Assembly (NCBI RefSeq): GCF_027270315.1
Contig: NZ_CP114413.1
Coordinates: 7,750,001 to 7,814,000, forward strand
Length of the DNA stretch: 64,000 nucleotides
Direction of reading: 5' to 3'
Origin: Streptomyces cinnabarinus
Lineage (GTDB): Bacteria > Actinomycetota > Actinomycetes > Streptomycetales > Streptomycetaceae
Position 1 is the first letter of the stretch. Each line of letters opens with the position of its first letter. The notes under the pieces were generated by a model. That model did no database searches, was not told the origin of the DNA, and saw only the letters and a list, made by a program, of their open reading frames with translations. Shown here piece by piece: positions 10,405-18,870 of the stretch. Made by a program: the position numbers and the translations under genes.

Positions 10405-11502
10405 TCAGTCGAGCCGGGCGGAGGGGACTTCGCCCGGCTCGTTGTCGGGGACGCGCTGCTGCGGGATCGTCAGCGACCCCTGCTGGAGCGCCACCGTGCG
10501 CGCCGGCGCCGGGATGCGGATGCCCTCCTGGCGGTAGCGCTTGTGCAGGCGCTTGATGAACTCGTGCTTGATCCGGTACTGGTCGCTGAACTCGCCGACG
10601 CCCAGGATGACCGTGAAGCCGATCCGGGAGTCGCCGAAGGTGTGGAAGCGGATGATCGGCTCGTGGTCCGGCACGGCGCCCTCGACCTCGGCCATCACCT
10701 CGCCGATGACCTCGTTGGTGACCCGCTCCACCTGCTCCAGATCGCTGTCGTAGGCGACGCCGACCTGGAGCAGGATCGTCAACTGCTGCTCGGGACGCAT
10801 GAAGTTGGTCATGTTCGTCTTCGCGAGCTCCCCGTTGGGGATCACGACCAGGTTGTTGGAGAGGTTGCGCACCGTCGTCTGGCGCCAGTTGATGTCCTCG
10901 ACGTAGCCCTCCTCACCGCTGCTCAGCCGGATGTAGTCACCGGGCTGGACGGTCTTGGAGGCCAGGATGTGGATGCCCGCGAAGAGGTTGGCGAGCGTGT
11001 CCTGAAGCGCGAGGGCGACCGCCAGACCACCGACGCCGAGGGCGGTGAGCAGCGGCGCTATGGAGACGCCCAGGGTCTGGAGCACCACCAGGAAGCCGAT
11101 GGCGAGGACCAGGATGCGGGTGATGTTGACGAAGATCGTGGCGGAACCGGCGACACCCGGCCGGGACTGGGTGACCGTCCGCATCACCCCGGCGATACCG
11201 CGGGCCGCGGCCAGCGTCACCACGAAGATCAGCAGCACCGTCAGGGTCTGATTGACGTTGTGCTGGACCGTCTTCGTCAACGGCAGCGCGGCGCCCGCGG
11301 AGGCGGCACCGCCGAGGATCGCCGCCCACGGCACGACGGTCCGCAGCACGTCCACGATGAGGTCGTCGCCGCTCCAGCGGGTGCGGTCGGCGTGCTTGCC
11401 CAGCCAGCGCAGCAGCATCCGGAGCAGAAACGCGGCCAGCAGGCCCGCGGCCATCGCTATTCCGGCGATGACCATGTCGTCCATGGTGATGTCCCGATTC
11501 AC
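10405..11502 (-). CDS. MscS-family mechanosensitive channel
   Basis: A 365-residue inner-membrane channel. Hydrophobic helices at about residues 8-27, 56-76, 86-105 and 125-145 lead to the pore helix (LLTALGVGGLAVALALQDTL) and then the cytoplasmic beta domain with VQPGDYIRL and NLVVIPNGEL, the MscS signature. It would open on osmotic downshock to release solutes. The GTG start at 11502 has a near-perfect GGAGGTGA. The C-terminal tail (after IRIPAPARTVALQQ) is poorly conserved and its last codons form a strong hairpin. Confidence 0.95.
   Translation of the reverse strand: MNRDITMDDMVIAGIAMAAGLLAAFLLRMLLRWLGKHADRTRWSGDDLIVDVLRTVVPWAAILGGAASAGAALPLTKTVQHNVNQTLTVLLIFVVTLAAARGIAGVMRTVTQSRPGVAGSATIFVNITRILVLAIGFLVVLQTLGVSIAPLLTALGVGGLAVALALQDTLANLFAGIHILASKTVQPGDYIRLSSGEEGYVEDINWRQTTVRNLSNNLVVIPNGELAKTNMTNFMRPEQQLTILLQVGVAYDSDLEQVERVTNEVIGEVMAEVEGAVPDHEPIIRFHTFGDSRIGFTVILGVGEFSDQYRIKHEFIKRLHKRYRQEGIRIPAPARTVALQQGSLTIPQQRVPDNEPGEVPSARLD
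10411..10440. terminator. Bidirectional hairpin in the 3' end of the MscS gene
   Basis: GAGCCGGGCG at 10411-10420 is perfectly complementary to CGCCCGGCTC at 10431-10440, with a ten-base loop. It sits between convergent stops four bases apart and overlaps the last MscS codons, so it can serve both transcripts. Confidence 0.6.
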
Positions 11503-11820
11503 CGGTCACCTCCGGGGAGAGAAGCGGCGGCGAATCGCTCCGCCGTCGGCCGGATGTGAAGTTTCGTCACTTAGTCACCTGCTCGAATTCCGGACTGTAC
11601 CGTCGCGCGCCTACCGGGCGCGACGGCTCATCCTGCCGTATCCCGCACAGCAGTTCGCACCAGGTCCGGGGGCCGTACGGAGCCGTACGGGGGCGGCTGG
11701 GGGCGCAGGCCGGGGGTGGCCGTGCGCCTTCGTGCGCCCGCGCGGTCCGTGACCCGGCTGCCGCGGGCGGCCGTTCGCGGCTACCGTCGTGGTGACGTAC
11801 GCGGCGCGGGGGAGGACCTG
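11503..11820. other. Intergenic region between MscS and NLR-like genes
   Basis: No credible gene in these 318 bases; they hold the divergent promoters. Two copies of the palindrome CCGTACGG lie at 11673-11680 and 11683-11690, separated by AG, and could be an operator. A CTACCGT that could serve as a -10 for the NLR pair lies near 11778-11784. No FxSxx-ending precursor peptide was found here. Confidence 0.5.
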
Positions 11821-12297
11821 ATGCTCGGCGAGGCAGTGTTGGCGTTGGCGTCGGCCGGTGGCGGTGCGGTGGTGGCGGCGGCCGGGACGGACGCGTGGCA
11901 GGGCCTCCAACAGGCCGTGGCGCGGTGGCTGAGCCGGGGCGACGCGCAGGTGGCGGAACGCGAGATGGAGCGCCTGAACGAGATGGCGGCGGCGCTGCTG
12001 GCGGACGACCATGCGGATCCCTCTCATGTCCGCCTCATCCAACAGGGCGTCTGGCAGGCCCGCTTCACCATGGCCCTGGAGAATATGTCCACGGCGGAAC
12101 GGGACCGCGCGGCAGGGGAGTTGAGCGCACTGCTCGCCGCGCACGCGCCCCCGGGCACGGTCGCCTCGGCGCCGGGCGGCCTTCGCGTCGCCGGCGACGC
12201 GAAGTTCACCGCGAGCGACGGCTCCGTGGCCGCGGGAATCATCAACGGCGGGGTACAGATGGGCCCCCCGTCCGCGCCGGCTCCGGACCAGGGCTGA
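11821..12297 (+). CDS. Small partner protein of the NLR-like gene, with C-terminal Gly-rich motif
   Basis: A 158-residue protein, ATG 11821 with GGGGGAGG upstream. Residues 5-24 are a Gly/Ala-rich hydrophobic segment (LALASAGGGAVVAAAG) that could insert into a membrane or pack as a helix. Residues 45-110 are charged helices. Residues 123-148 form a Gly-rich beta-prone tail (AGDAKFTASDGSVAAGIING, then GVQMG) that resembles the start of the next protein. Its stop overlaps the proposed CTG start of the NB-ARC gene. Known bacterial NLR systems pair a small effector carrying a C-terminal amyloid motif with an NLR carrying the matching N-terminal motif, and this arrangement fits. The effector activity is not recognisable. 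Confidence 0.82.
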   Translation: MLGEAVLALASAGGGAVVAAAGTDAWQGLQQAVARWLSRGDAQVAEREMERLNEMAAALLADDHADPSHVRLIQQGVWQARFTMALENMSTAERDRAAGELSALLAAHAPPGTVASAPGGLRVAGDAKFTASDGSVAAGIINGGVQMGPPSAPAPDQG

Positions 12298-15200
12298 CCG
12301 GACCGGCGGAACCGAGCCCGTCCTCACCTGCTGACGGCCTGGAGAACGTCACCTCGTACGCGGGGCAGGGCAGCTTCTCCGCCGGTCTGGTGCACGGCGA
12401 TGTGCGGGTGGTGACGTACGTGGGCGCCCAGCCCGGTGACGCGCCCGTGGGTCCCGCGGCGGCTTCGGCGCCCGAACAGTCGGTGGTCGTGCCCCAGCGC
12501 AGGGTGCCGAAGGAGCGGCTGCGGGGCCGGGACGGGCTGGTGGACGCGCTGACCGGTGCGGTGACCCGCCGTGCCGGGGGTGACGCCACCGTGCCCGGGG
12601 TGTGGCTGCTGTCGGGGATGGGCGGAAGCGGTAAGACGACCGTCGCCCTGGAAGTGGCGCATCGCCTCCGCGAGGGCCTGACCCATGTCTGGTGGGTGTC
12701 GGGAGCCGACAGGGAGGGCAAGCCCATGGACCTGCGCGCGCTGGCGCTCGCCGCGGGGGCGACACCCGGCGACCTGATCCCGGGCGCCGATCACGCATAC
12801 GTCCTGTGGCAGCGGCTCAATGCCCTGACCACGCCCTGGCTGCTGGTGCTCGACAACATCGACGACCTCTCCCTGCTGACGCAGGACCGCCCGGCCGAGG
12901 GGACCGGCTGGCTCCAGCCGCCCAGCCATCCGACCGGAACGGTATTGCTCACCAGCCGGGAGACGCGTGGCGAACGCTGGGGTAACTGGGTGCACACGGT
13001 GCACATCGACCTGCTGTCCGGCGCGGACGGCGCCCAAGTGCTCCGTGATCTGGCGCCGGGAGCCGGGACCGAGGAGCAGGCCCGGGAGCTCGCCGAGCAC
13101 CTCGGCGGGCTGCCCCTCGCGCTCGACCTGGCGGGCTCCTATCTGCGCGGGGCACGCAGAGACCGCGTCCCCGAGGCGTCGTCGCCCCGCACGTTCCCCG
13201 CGTATCGGAGCCGCTTCGACCGGCAGATGGCCGACCTGGCCTTCGATCCCGACGCCGCTCTGGGCGATGACGAGCGGCCCCGCCGCGCGCTGCTGACCAC
13301 CTGGGAACTCTCCTTGGACCTGCTGCACCGTCAGGGCGCCGACATGGCCCGGCCGCTGCTGCGCCTGCTGTCCGCCTTCGGTCCCGCCCCCATCCCCTAC
13401 CTCGATCTCCTCGACGTGGATCTGCTGGCCCGGGACCCGATGTTCACCGGCCTCACCACTCAGCGGTTCAGGGCAGCCCTGGACGGCCTGGAGGGCCTGA
13501 AACTGATCACGTTCCCCGAAGAGCCGGAGACCGCGGCCGACCAGGACAACACGCATTGGCTGACCATCCATGCGATGGTCCGGGCAGCCAGCCGCGCCCA
13601 CGACGACTTCCGCGCGCGGGCCAGGCCGCTGCTCGGCCTGGTCACCGCACTGCTCGACCGGGCCACGGGCTCTTTGTGGGGCAGCCGACCGGCGGACTGG
13701 CCGCGCTGGGGGCTCCTCGCACCGCACGGTCCGGCCGCGCGCCTGCTGCTGACCGAGTTCGAGGAGAGCATCGGCCCGGCCCTGGACCTGGTGACGGCGG
13801 CGACCGAGCCCGCCGTAGGTACGGCCCGGTACCACCGCAACGTGGGGTTGCACCGGGAGTCCGTCGCCGAGCTGCAAGCGGTCGTGCGGACCAGGGCGCG
13901 CCTCCTGGGCGAGGAGGCGCGTGCCACTCTGGTCGCCCGGCTGGACCTCGCCCTGGCGTTGCGGGACCACGGCGACCTGGAGGAGTCCGAGGAGCTGTAC
14001 CGGCTCCTGGTGGTCCAGGGCGGGAACAGTCTGCCCGCGGACGATCCGGTCCTCTCGTCCTTCCACACGGGCCTGGCCCGCACTCTGCTGCTGTCGGGCC
14101 GGTACGAGGACGCCAGACGGGAGCTGGATCGGGCGCTCGAACTGAGAACGCGCACACCGGCCCAAGGGCAGCGGGGCATGCTGCGCATCCGCGCCGACCT
14201 CGCGCGGCTCGCACACCGTCAAGGGCGCTTCGCGGAGGCGGTCGAGGAACTGAGTGTCGTGCGTCGGCTGACCCGGGCGCTGGGCCAGGAGGCGGTTTAC
14301 GAGACATTGGCCGCCGGACTCAGCCTCGCTCGGGTCCTGCGCGACGCGGGGCGGGCGCGGGAAGCCGAGGCGGTGGCCGAAGAGGTGATCCAGGAGCTCC
14401 GCGACGCGATGGGCGAGGACCACCCGGATGTGCTCATCGCCCGCCATGAACGGGCGCGGATGATGCGCGACCACGAAGAGGACCGAGAGCTGCTCGAACG
14501 GGCGAGGGACGAGTTCACGGAGATCTGGCGCAGCGCTGAGCGGCAACTGGGCGTCGACCACCCGGACACCATCGCCGCCCGGCACGAACTCGCCACGGTC
14601 TGGCACCTTCTCGACCGCCGTGACCGGGCCGTCGAACACTTCCGGGCCGCCTACGAGACGGGGCGGCGCAGGCTCGGCGAGCACCACCCCAATATCGTCG
14701 TCTGCGCGCGCAACCTCGCCCTCGTGCTCGCCGAACTCGCCGAGGACAGCGCGCGCCCGCCCGGGGAAGCGGCTCCGGCCGACGTGTCGGGGCAGAGCCC
14801 TGACCCACCGGCCTCGACCCCCCTTGCCCTGGCGGGACTCTCTCTGGAGCTGGCCCTGTCCCCGCAGTTCGCGCCCGCCGTACGGTCCCCCGCGGTGGTC
14901 CGCGCACTGGACCGCTTCGTCCGATCGGAGCGGTCCGTCTCCGACTTCGGCGGCGAGGGCGGAGGCGCGGGCGTCTCGTCGGGCGCAGAGTGGTCGAATT
15001 ACCGCCCTGGGGCCCAGCCGCCGCCCAGGAGGACGTACCGGCCGCCGACGGAGCCCGTGGTCGCGCGCGAGCGCAGCGCCCGGGGCGCCGCGGTGGACGG
15101 CGCCACCCTCCGTGCCCTCGCCAGAGGCGACGACGATCGCCAGTCGGCCGAGCGACTGCGGGCCCAGGAGCGGGGCATACGACTCCTCGCGCTGCGCGAC

Positions 15201-16937
15201 CTGCTGGACCGCACGGAGTCCGCCATGGCGGGCCGCATGGACCGGCTGCCGTCCGTCCCGAAGAGCCGCGACCTTCTTCTCCAAGCCGACGACGCCCGTT
15301 CCAAGGCCGTCACCACGGTGCTGCTCCACCCCGCGGTCGGCCGCTGGATGAGCCGGACGCTGCGCGCGCTGCACACTTCGCCCATCGAGCTGTCCGACGC
15401 TCTCCTCGACGACCTGGCGCATCTGCACTCCGTCGCGGCGGCAGCCTCGCACCGGGCGAAGGTGCCGTTCGCCCTCTCGCTCCCGGTGCGCGACGGCTTC
15501 GTGGTCCTGCCCACGCTCGGCGCCTTCGATCTGCGGGGGACGAGGCTTCGCACGGTCCGTGTCGAGGGGGACGGCGGCACGCTCACGCTGGCACGGCGAG
15601 GCGGCGAGAGTGTGCGCGTCACGCGTCCGGAGGATCCGACGCTCTCGCTCTGGCGCCCGGTGCACCGCGTGCGGACCGGCTCGGGGCCCGGCCGCTTCGA
15701 CTTCGTCCTGGACGACATCGATCAGCACCGGGAGACCAACGGTCCCATGGCACCCACCCCGCTGACGGGTTCCCAGGTGATGCCGTGGGCCGAGGCGGCC
15801 CGGGAGGCCGGCGCCCTGCTCGCCCGAACGAACCGCCGGCGCGCGGAGGCGCTGGCGGCGGCCCTCACGGCAGTGACACCCCGACCCGCGGCCCCGGGCG
15901 GCATCATCAACTCCGCGTCGTCCACCGACGCGTTCGGCGGCATCGTCGCCAGCGCCCCGCCCGACGGCATGGAGCTCGCGGCCAGCATGGTCCACGAGTT
16001 CCAGCACATGAAGCTGCATGCCGTACTCAACGCCGTAGCGCTGCACGAGGAGAGCGAGCCGCCGGACGACGAGAGGTTCTACGCACCCTGGCGTGACGAC
16101 CCGCGCCCCCTGCCCGGCCTCTTCCAGGGTGTCTTCGCCTTCTTCGGGGTGGTCGACTTCTGGCGCCGCCTCACCCTGGAGGAGCGAGGCACGCGTCTGC
16201 GCCGCGCCCAGTTCCAGCTGGTGTACTGGCGCACCCAGGCCCGGGACGCGTACAGCACCCTGTGCCTGTCGCCACGCCTCACCGAGACCGGCCGGTACTT
16301 CGCCGCGCTGATGGGCGGTACCACCGTGACCTGGACCGACCACGAGGACGTGCCGGAGGACATCGTCACGCTCGCTCTGGAAGGAGTGGTGGCCCACCGC
16401 CTCCGCTGGCGTCTGCGCCACCTGCGACCCGCCCCCGCCACCGTCGCGGAACTCGCCGCCGCTTGGACCTCGGGCGCACCCAAGGCACCGCCGCGCGGCA
16501 GCGCCGTCACGCTGCGCCCCGACTTCACGGCGCGGCCGTCCAACGCCTACACCGCGTTGCTGTGCAAGGCGGCCACGGGCGTCTCCGAGCTGCGCGGCGT
16601 GCCGGTGTCATCCGGCTTCCTCGACCTCAGCGGAGCCGAGATCGACCCCGCCGATCTGACCCGGCTCCAGGACTCGGTGGCGGAGGCGCGCCGTCTCGCC
16701 GTCGCTCAGGTCGAGGGGTGGCCCCTGGAGCCCGAGCCCTGGGTCCGGCTGGGGCTGGCCCTGCGCAGGAGCGGCGCGGTGGCCGCCGAGGCGCTCACGC
16801 ACTGCCCCGAGCTGGTCCGGGCCGTGCACGCGTGCGTCACCGAGGCGAGCGACGCCCCGCCGGACCCCGTCGACCTCGCCGCCTGGATCGGCGTGCCGGA
16901 CGATCCGGACGGGTATCCGAGACCGCCTGCCGCCTGA
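12294..16937 (+). CDS. NLR-like protein: NB-ARC, TPR array and C-terminal HExxH domain
   Basis: A protein of about 1547 residues. Residues 18-45 carry a Gly-rich motif (AGQGSFSAGLVHGDVRVVTY). The NB-ARC NTPase follows: Walker A GMGGSGKTT at 108-116, Walker B LLVLDNIDD with D187, VLLTSRE, and GGLPLALDL. TPR repeats run from about 500 to 830 (VAELQAVVRTRARLLGEEAR; HPDVLIARHE; HPDTIAARHE; HPNIVVCARNLA). The last 540 residues match the HEXXH-motif domain of FxSxx-COOH-type RiPP systems, later described as 2-oxoglutarate-dependent peptide beta-hydroxylases: TDAFGGIVASAPP, then H1234-E1235-F-Q-H1238. The frame has no ATG or GTG at the junction. I propose CTG 12294 overlapping the previous stop; the next in-frame choice is GTG 12390, inside the motif. 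No radical SAM gene is nearby. Confidence 0.88.
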   Translation: MTGPAEPSPSSPADGLENVTSYAGQGSFSAGLVHGDVRVVTYVGAQPGDAPVGPAAASAPEQSVVVPQRRVPKERLRGRDGLVDALTGAVTRRAGGDATVPGVWLLSGMGGSGKTTVALEVAHRLREGLTHVWWVSGADREGKPMDLRALALAAGATPGDLIPGADHAYVLWQRLNALTTPWLLVLDNIDDLSLLTQDRPAEGTGWLQPPSHPTGTVLLTSRETRGERWGNWVHTVHIDLLSGADGAQVLRDLAPGAGTEEQARELAEHLGGLPLALDLAGSYLRGARRDRVPEASSPRTFPAYRSRFDRQMADLAFDPDAALGDDERPRRALLTTWELSLDLLHRQGADMARPLLRLLSAFGPAPIPYLDLLDVDLLARDPMFTGLTTQRFRAALDGLEGLKLITFPEEPETAADQDNTHWLTIHAMVRAASRAHDDFRARARPLLGLVTALLDRATGSLWGSRPADWPRWGLLAPHGPAARLLLTEFEESIGPALDLVTAATEPAVGTARYHRNVGLHRESVAELQAVVRTRARLLGEEARATLVARLDLALALRDHGDLEESEELYRLLVVQGGNSLPADDPVLSSFHTGLARTLLLSGRYEDARRELDRALELRTRTPAQGQRGMLRIRADLARLAHRQGRFAEAVEELSVVRRLTRALGQEAVYETLAAGLSLARVLRDAGRAREAEAVAEEVIQELRDAMGEDHPDVLIARHERARMMRDHEEDRELLERARDEFTEIWRSAERQLGVDHPDTIAARHELATVWHLLDRRDRAVEHFRAAYETGRRRLGEHHPNIVVCARNLALVLAELAEDSARPPGEAAPADVSGQSPDPPASTPLALAGLSLELALSPQFAPAVRSPAVVRALDRFVRSERSVSDFGGEGGGAGVSSGAEWSNYRPGAQPPPRRTYRPPTEPVVARERSARGAAVDGATLRALARGDDDRQSAERLRAQERGIRLLALRDLLDRTESAMAGRMDRLPSVPKSRDLLLQADDARSKAVTTVLLHPAVGRWMSRTLRALHTSPIELSDALLDDLAHLHSVAAAASHRAKVPFALSLPVRDGFVVLPTLGAFDLRGTRLRTVRVEGDGGTLTLARRGGESVRVTRPEDPTLSLWRPVHRVRTGSGPGRFDFVLDDIDQHRETNGPMAPTPLTGSQVMPWAEAAREAGALLARTNRRRAEALAAALTAVTPRPAAPGGIINSASSTDAFGGIVASAPPDGMELAASMVHEFQHMKLHAVLNAVALHEESEPPDDERFYAPWRDDPRPLPGLFQGVFAFFGVVDFWRRLTLEERGTRLRRAQFQLVYWRTQARDAYSTLCLSPRLTETGRYFAALMGGTTVTWTDHEDVPEDIVTLALEGVVAHRLRWRLRHLRPAPATVAELAAAWTSGAPKAPPRGSAVTLRPDFTARPSNAYTALLCKAATGVSELRGVPVSSGFLDLSGAEIDPADLTRLQDSVAEARRLAVAQVEGWPLEPEPWVRLGLALRRSGAVAAEALTHCPELVRAVHACVTEASDAPPDPVDLAAWIGVPDDPDGYPRPPAA

Positions 16938-16943
16938 CGGCGC

Positions 16944-17708
16944 TCATCCTGGCTCGAAGGTCCCGTGCCGCCCCGCCCCCGCCGAGAACCGAGCCGCCCC
17001 CTCCAGGCTCTCCGCCAACACCCCCACCCCATGCCCCAGTTCCGACCGCAGCGCCGCCTCCTCGCCCAACCCCTGCTGATCGAGCACGGACGCCCGGTCG
17101 GCGCGCAGGCATGCCTGCGGGAACGCGGCGATCGTCGCCGCCAGGGCCTCCGCCTCCGCGCGGGCGGTGCCCGTCGGAACGACTCGGTTGGCCAGGCCGA
17201 TCTCCCGGGCCTCGGCGGCCGGGACCGGGCGGCCGGTGAGGATCAGGTCCATCGCGCGGCCGACGCCGATCAGCCGGGGCAGCCGTACCGTGCCGCCGTC
17301 GATCAGGGGCACCCCCCAGCGGCGGCAGAAGACACCGAAGACGGCGTCCTCCTCGGCCACCCGCAGATCGCACCAGAGCGCCAACTCCAGGCCCCCGGCC
17401 ACCGCGTGCCCGGCGACCGCCGCGATCACCGGCTTGGACAGCCGCATCCGGGTCGGGCCCATCGGGCCGTCACCGTCCTCGGTGACCCGGTTGCTCCGCT
17501 CGGTGCCCAGGGCCTTGAGGTCGGCGCCCGCGCAGAACGTCCCGCCCTCGCCCCACAGCACCGCCACGCGAGCTTCGTCATCGGCCTCGAACTCCCTGAA
17601 CGCGGCCGCCAGTTCCGCCGCCGTCGGACCGTCCACCGCATTGCGGGCCTCGGGGCGGGACAGGACAACCGTGGTGACGTGACCTTCGCGTTCGACGCGG
17701 ACCGGCAT
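16944..17708 (-). CDS. Enoyl-CoA hydratase/isomerase (crotonase) family protein
   Basis: A 254-residue crotonase-fold protein, the normal length. The two oxyanion-hole segments are FCAGADLKAL (residues 58-67) and AGHAVAGGLELAL. The usual catalytic glutamate region after the second loop reads FGVFCRRWGVPLIDGGT, with D in place of one expected Glu, so hydratase activity is not certain. It may act in fatty-acid or amino-acid acyl-CoA breakdown. ATG 17708 follows a run with AAAGGGG. It is convergent with the NLR-like gene, whose stop is six bases away. Confidence 0.92.
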   Translation of the reverse strand: MPVRVEREGHVTTVVLSRPEARNAVDGPTAAELAAAFREFEADDEARVAVLWGEGGTFCAGADLKALGTERSNRVTEDGDGPMGPTRMRLSKPVIAAVAGHAVAGGLELALWCDLRVAEEDAVFGVFCRRWGVPLIDGGTVRLPRLIGVGRAMDLILTGRPVPAAEAREIGLANRVVPTGTARAEAEALAATIAAFPQACLRADRASVLDQQGLGEEAALRSELGHGVGVLAESLEGAARFSAGAGRHGTFEPG

Positions 17709-17754
17709 GACAGGGGCCCCTTTCCATGGGTCGGCCCCGCAGGTTACCGAGCGG

Positions 17755-18798
17755 TCAGATCACCTTCCAGCGCACCAGCGCCCCCAGCGTCAGCGCCCCC
17801 GGCAGGATCGGCAGCCAGACCGTGATGATCCGGTACGCCAGCACCACCGCCGTCGCCACGGCCGCCGGACCGCCCGCCGCCACCAGCGCCACGATCAGCG
17901 CCGCCTCGACCGAGCCGATACCGCCCGGGGTGGGGACCAGCGCGACCGCGACCGTGGCCGCGAGGTAGGCGACCGCCATGTGCAGGGGCGGCACGTCCAG
18001 GCCCAGCGCCTGGCCCACCGCGACCAGTCCGGCCGCCTGAAGCGCCGGGAAGGCGAACGCGCCGCCCCACAGGGCGAACGCCCGCGATGCCCGGGTGTGC
18101 ACCGAGCGGGCCTCACCGAGGGCGGTGCGGAGGAAGGAGACCACGATGGTGCGGACGCGACGGATCAGCATCACCACGGCTGCTGCCACCACCACTGCCA
18201 CGATCACCGTGATGAGCAGTGGGGCCATCGCCCCCTCCGGCAGCAGGCTGCTCAGCCGCAGCGCGTCGGGGAAGGCCAGCAGCAGCGCGGCCAGCAGGGC
18301 GAGGCGGCCTATGGACTCGGCCAGGAGGTAGAGCGCCAGCGCTGCGGAGGAGCGGGCCAGTGGCAGGCCGCACACTGTCATGAACCGCAGGTTCACCGCG
18401 CTTGCGCCCAGGCCCGTCGGCAGGAGGTGGTTCGCGGCGCCCGCCGCGAACTGTGTGGCCAGCAGGCGGGCCGACGGCAGTCGTTCGACCACCGCACCCT
18501 GGCGGCAGCAGGCCGCCGCCACCCACGTCAGACAGGTGGCGCCGGCCGCGGCCAGCAGCCAGGGCCACTCGGCGCTGCCCAGATGCGCGAACCCCTCGGC
18601 GAGCACGGCCCGGTGCCGCACCGCCACCACGGCGACCAGCACCAGCGGAAGCAGACAGAGGATCTGCCGGACGGGCAGGCGCCGTCTGGCCTTGGGCGGG
18701 GCGGGGAGTTGTACCGCTGTCACATTCGGAGAGGTTCTCCGCACCGTCCCAACTGCGGGTTGCCGAATCAGGGCTTCCGGCTTACGTCCGCCGGTCAT
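17755..18798 (-). CDS. LPG synthase TM-type (UPF0104/YbhN-like) membrane protein
   Basis: A 347-residue integral membrane protein with seven to eight hydrophobic helices and the family features of the lysylphosphatidylglycerol synthase transmembrane region (ANHLLPTGLGASAVNLRFM near residue 125; ALVPTPGGIGSVEAALI near 290). It lacks the soluble aminoacyl-transferase half, so it is more likely a lipid flippase-like or glycolipid transport protein. ATG 18798 has GAAGG upstream; a later GTG at 18723 is possible. It is divergent from the ABC exporter across 72 bases that contain the exporter's SoxR-type promoter. Confidence 0.88.
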   Translation of the reverse strand: MTGGRKPEALIRQPAVGTVRRTSPNVTAVQLPAPPKARRRLPVRQILCLLPLVLVAVVAVRHRAVLAEGFAHLGSAEWPWLLAAAGATCLTWVAAACCRQGAVVERLPSARLLATQFAAGAANHLLPTGLGASAVNLRFMTVCGLPLARSSAALALYLLAESIGRLALLAALLLAFPDALRLSSLLPEGAMAPLLITVIVAVVVAAAVVMLIRRVRTIVVSFLRTALGEARSVHTRASRAFALWGGAFAFPALQAAGLVAVGQALGLDVPPLHMAVAYLAATVAVALVPTPGGIGSVEAALIVALVAAGGPAAVATAVVLAYRIITVWLPILPGALTLGALVRWKVI

Positions 18799-18832
18799 CC
18801 GGACCTTCGTAGGAGTGGTCTTCGTAAACGCA

Positions 18833-18863
18833 TTGACCTCAAGGATGCTTGAGGTCCTACCTT
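18833..18863 (+). promoter_or_regulatory. SoxR-type promoter with 19-bp spacer
   Basis: TTGACC at 18833-18838 and TACCTT at 18858-18863 are separated by 19 bases, the overlong spacer typical of MerR-family-activated promoters. The spacer holds the inverted repeat CCTCAAGGATGCTTGAGG (18837-18854), which matches the SoxR box pattern CCTCAAG-n4-CTTGAGG. The start point expected about seven bases past the -10 falls on the ATG at 18871, and there is no Shine-Dalgarno, so the mRNA is probably leaderless. SoxR responds to redox-active compounds. Confidence 0.85.
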
Positions 18864-18870
18864 CTCCCGC

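Noticed and set aside
11503..11820. Search for an FxsA-type precursor peptide near the HExxH protein
   Set aside because: No short frame ending in an FxSxx pattern with a ribosome-binding site was seen upstream, nor between the NLR-like gene and the crotonase gene.
12324..16421. A 1365-codon minus-strand open frame opposite the NLR-like gene
   Set aside because: High GC leaves few stops antisense to a real gene. The translation is Gln/Gly/Arg/His-rich and shows no domain.
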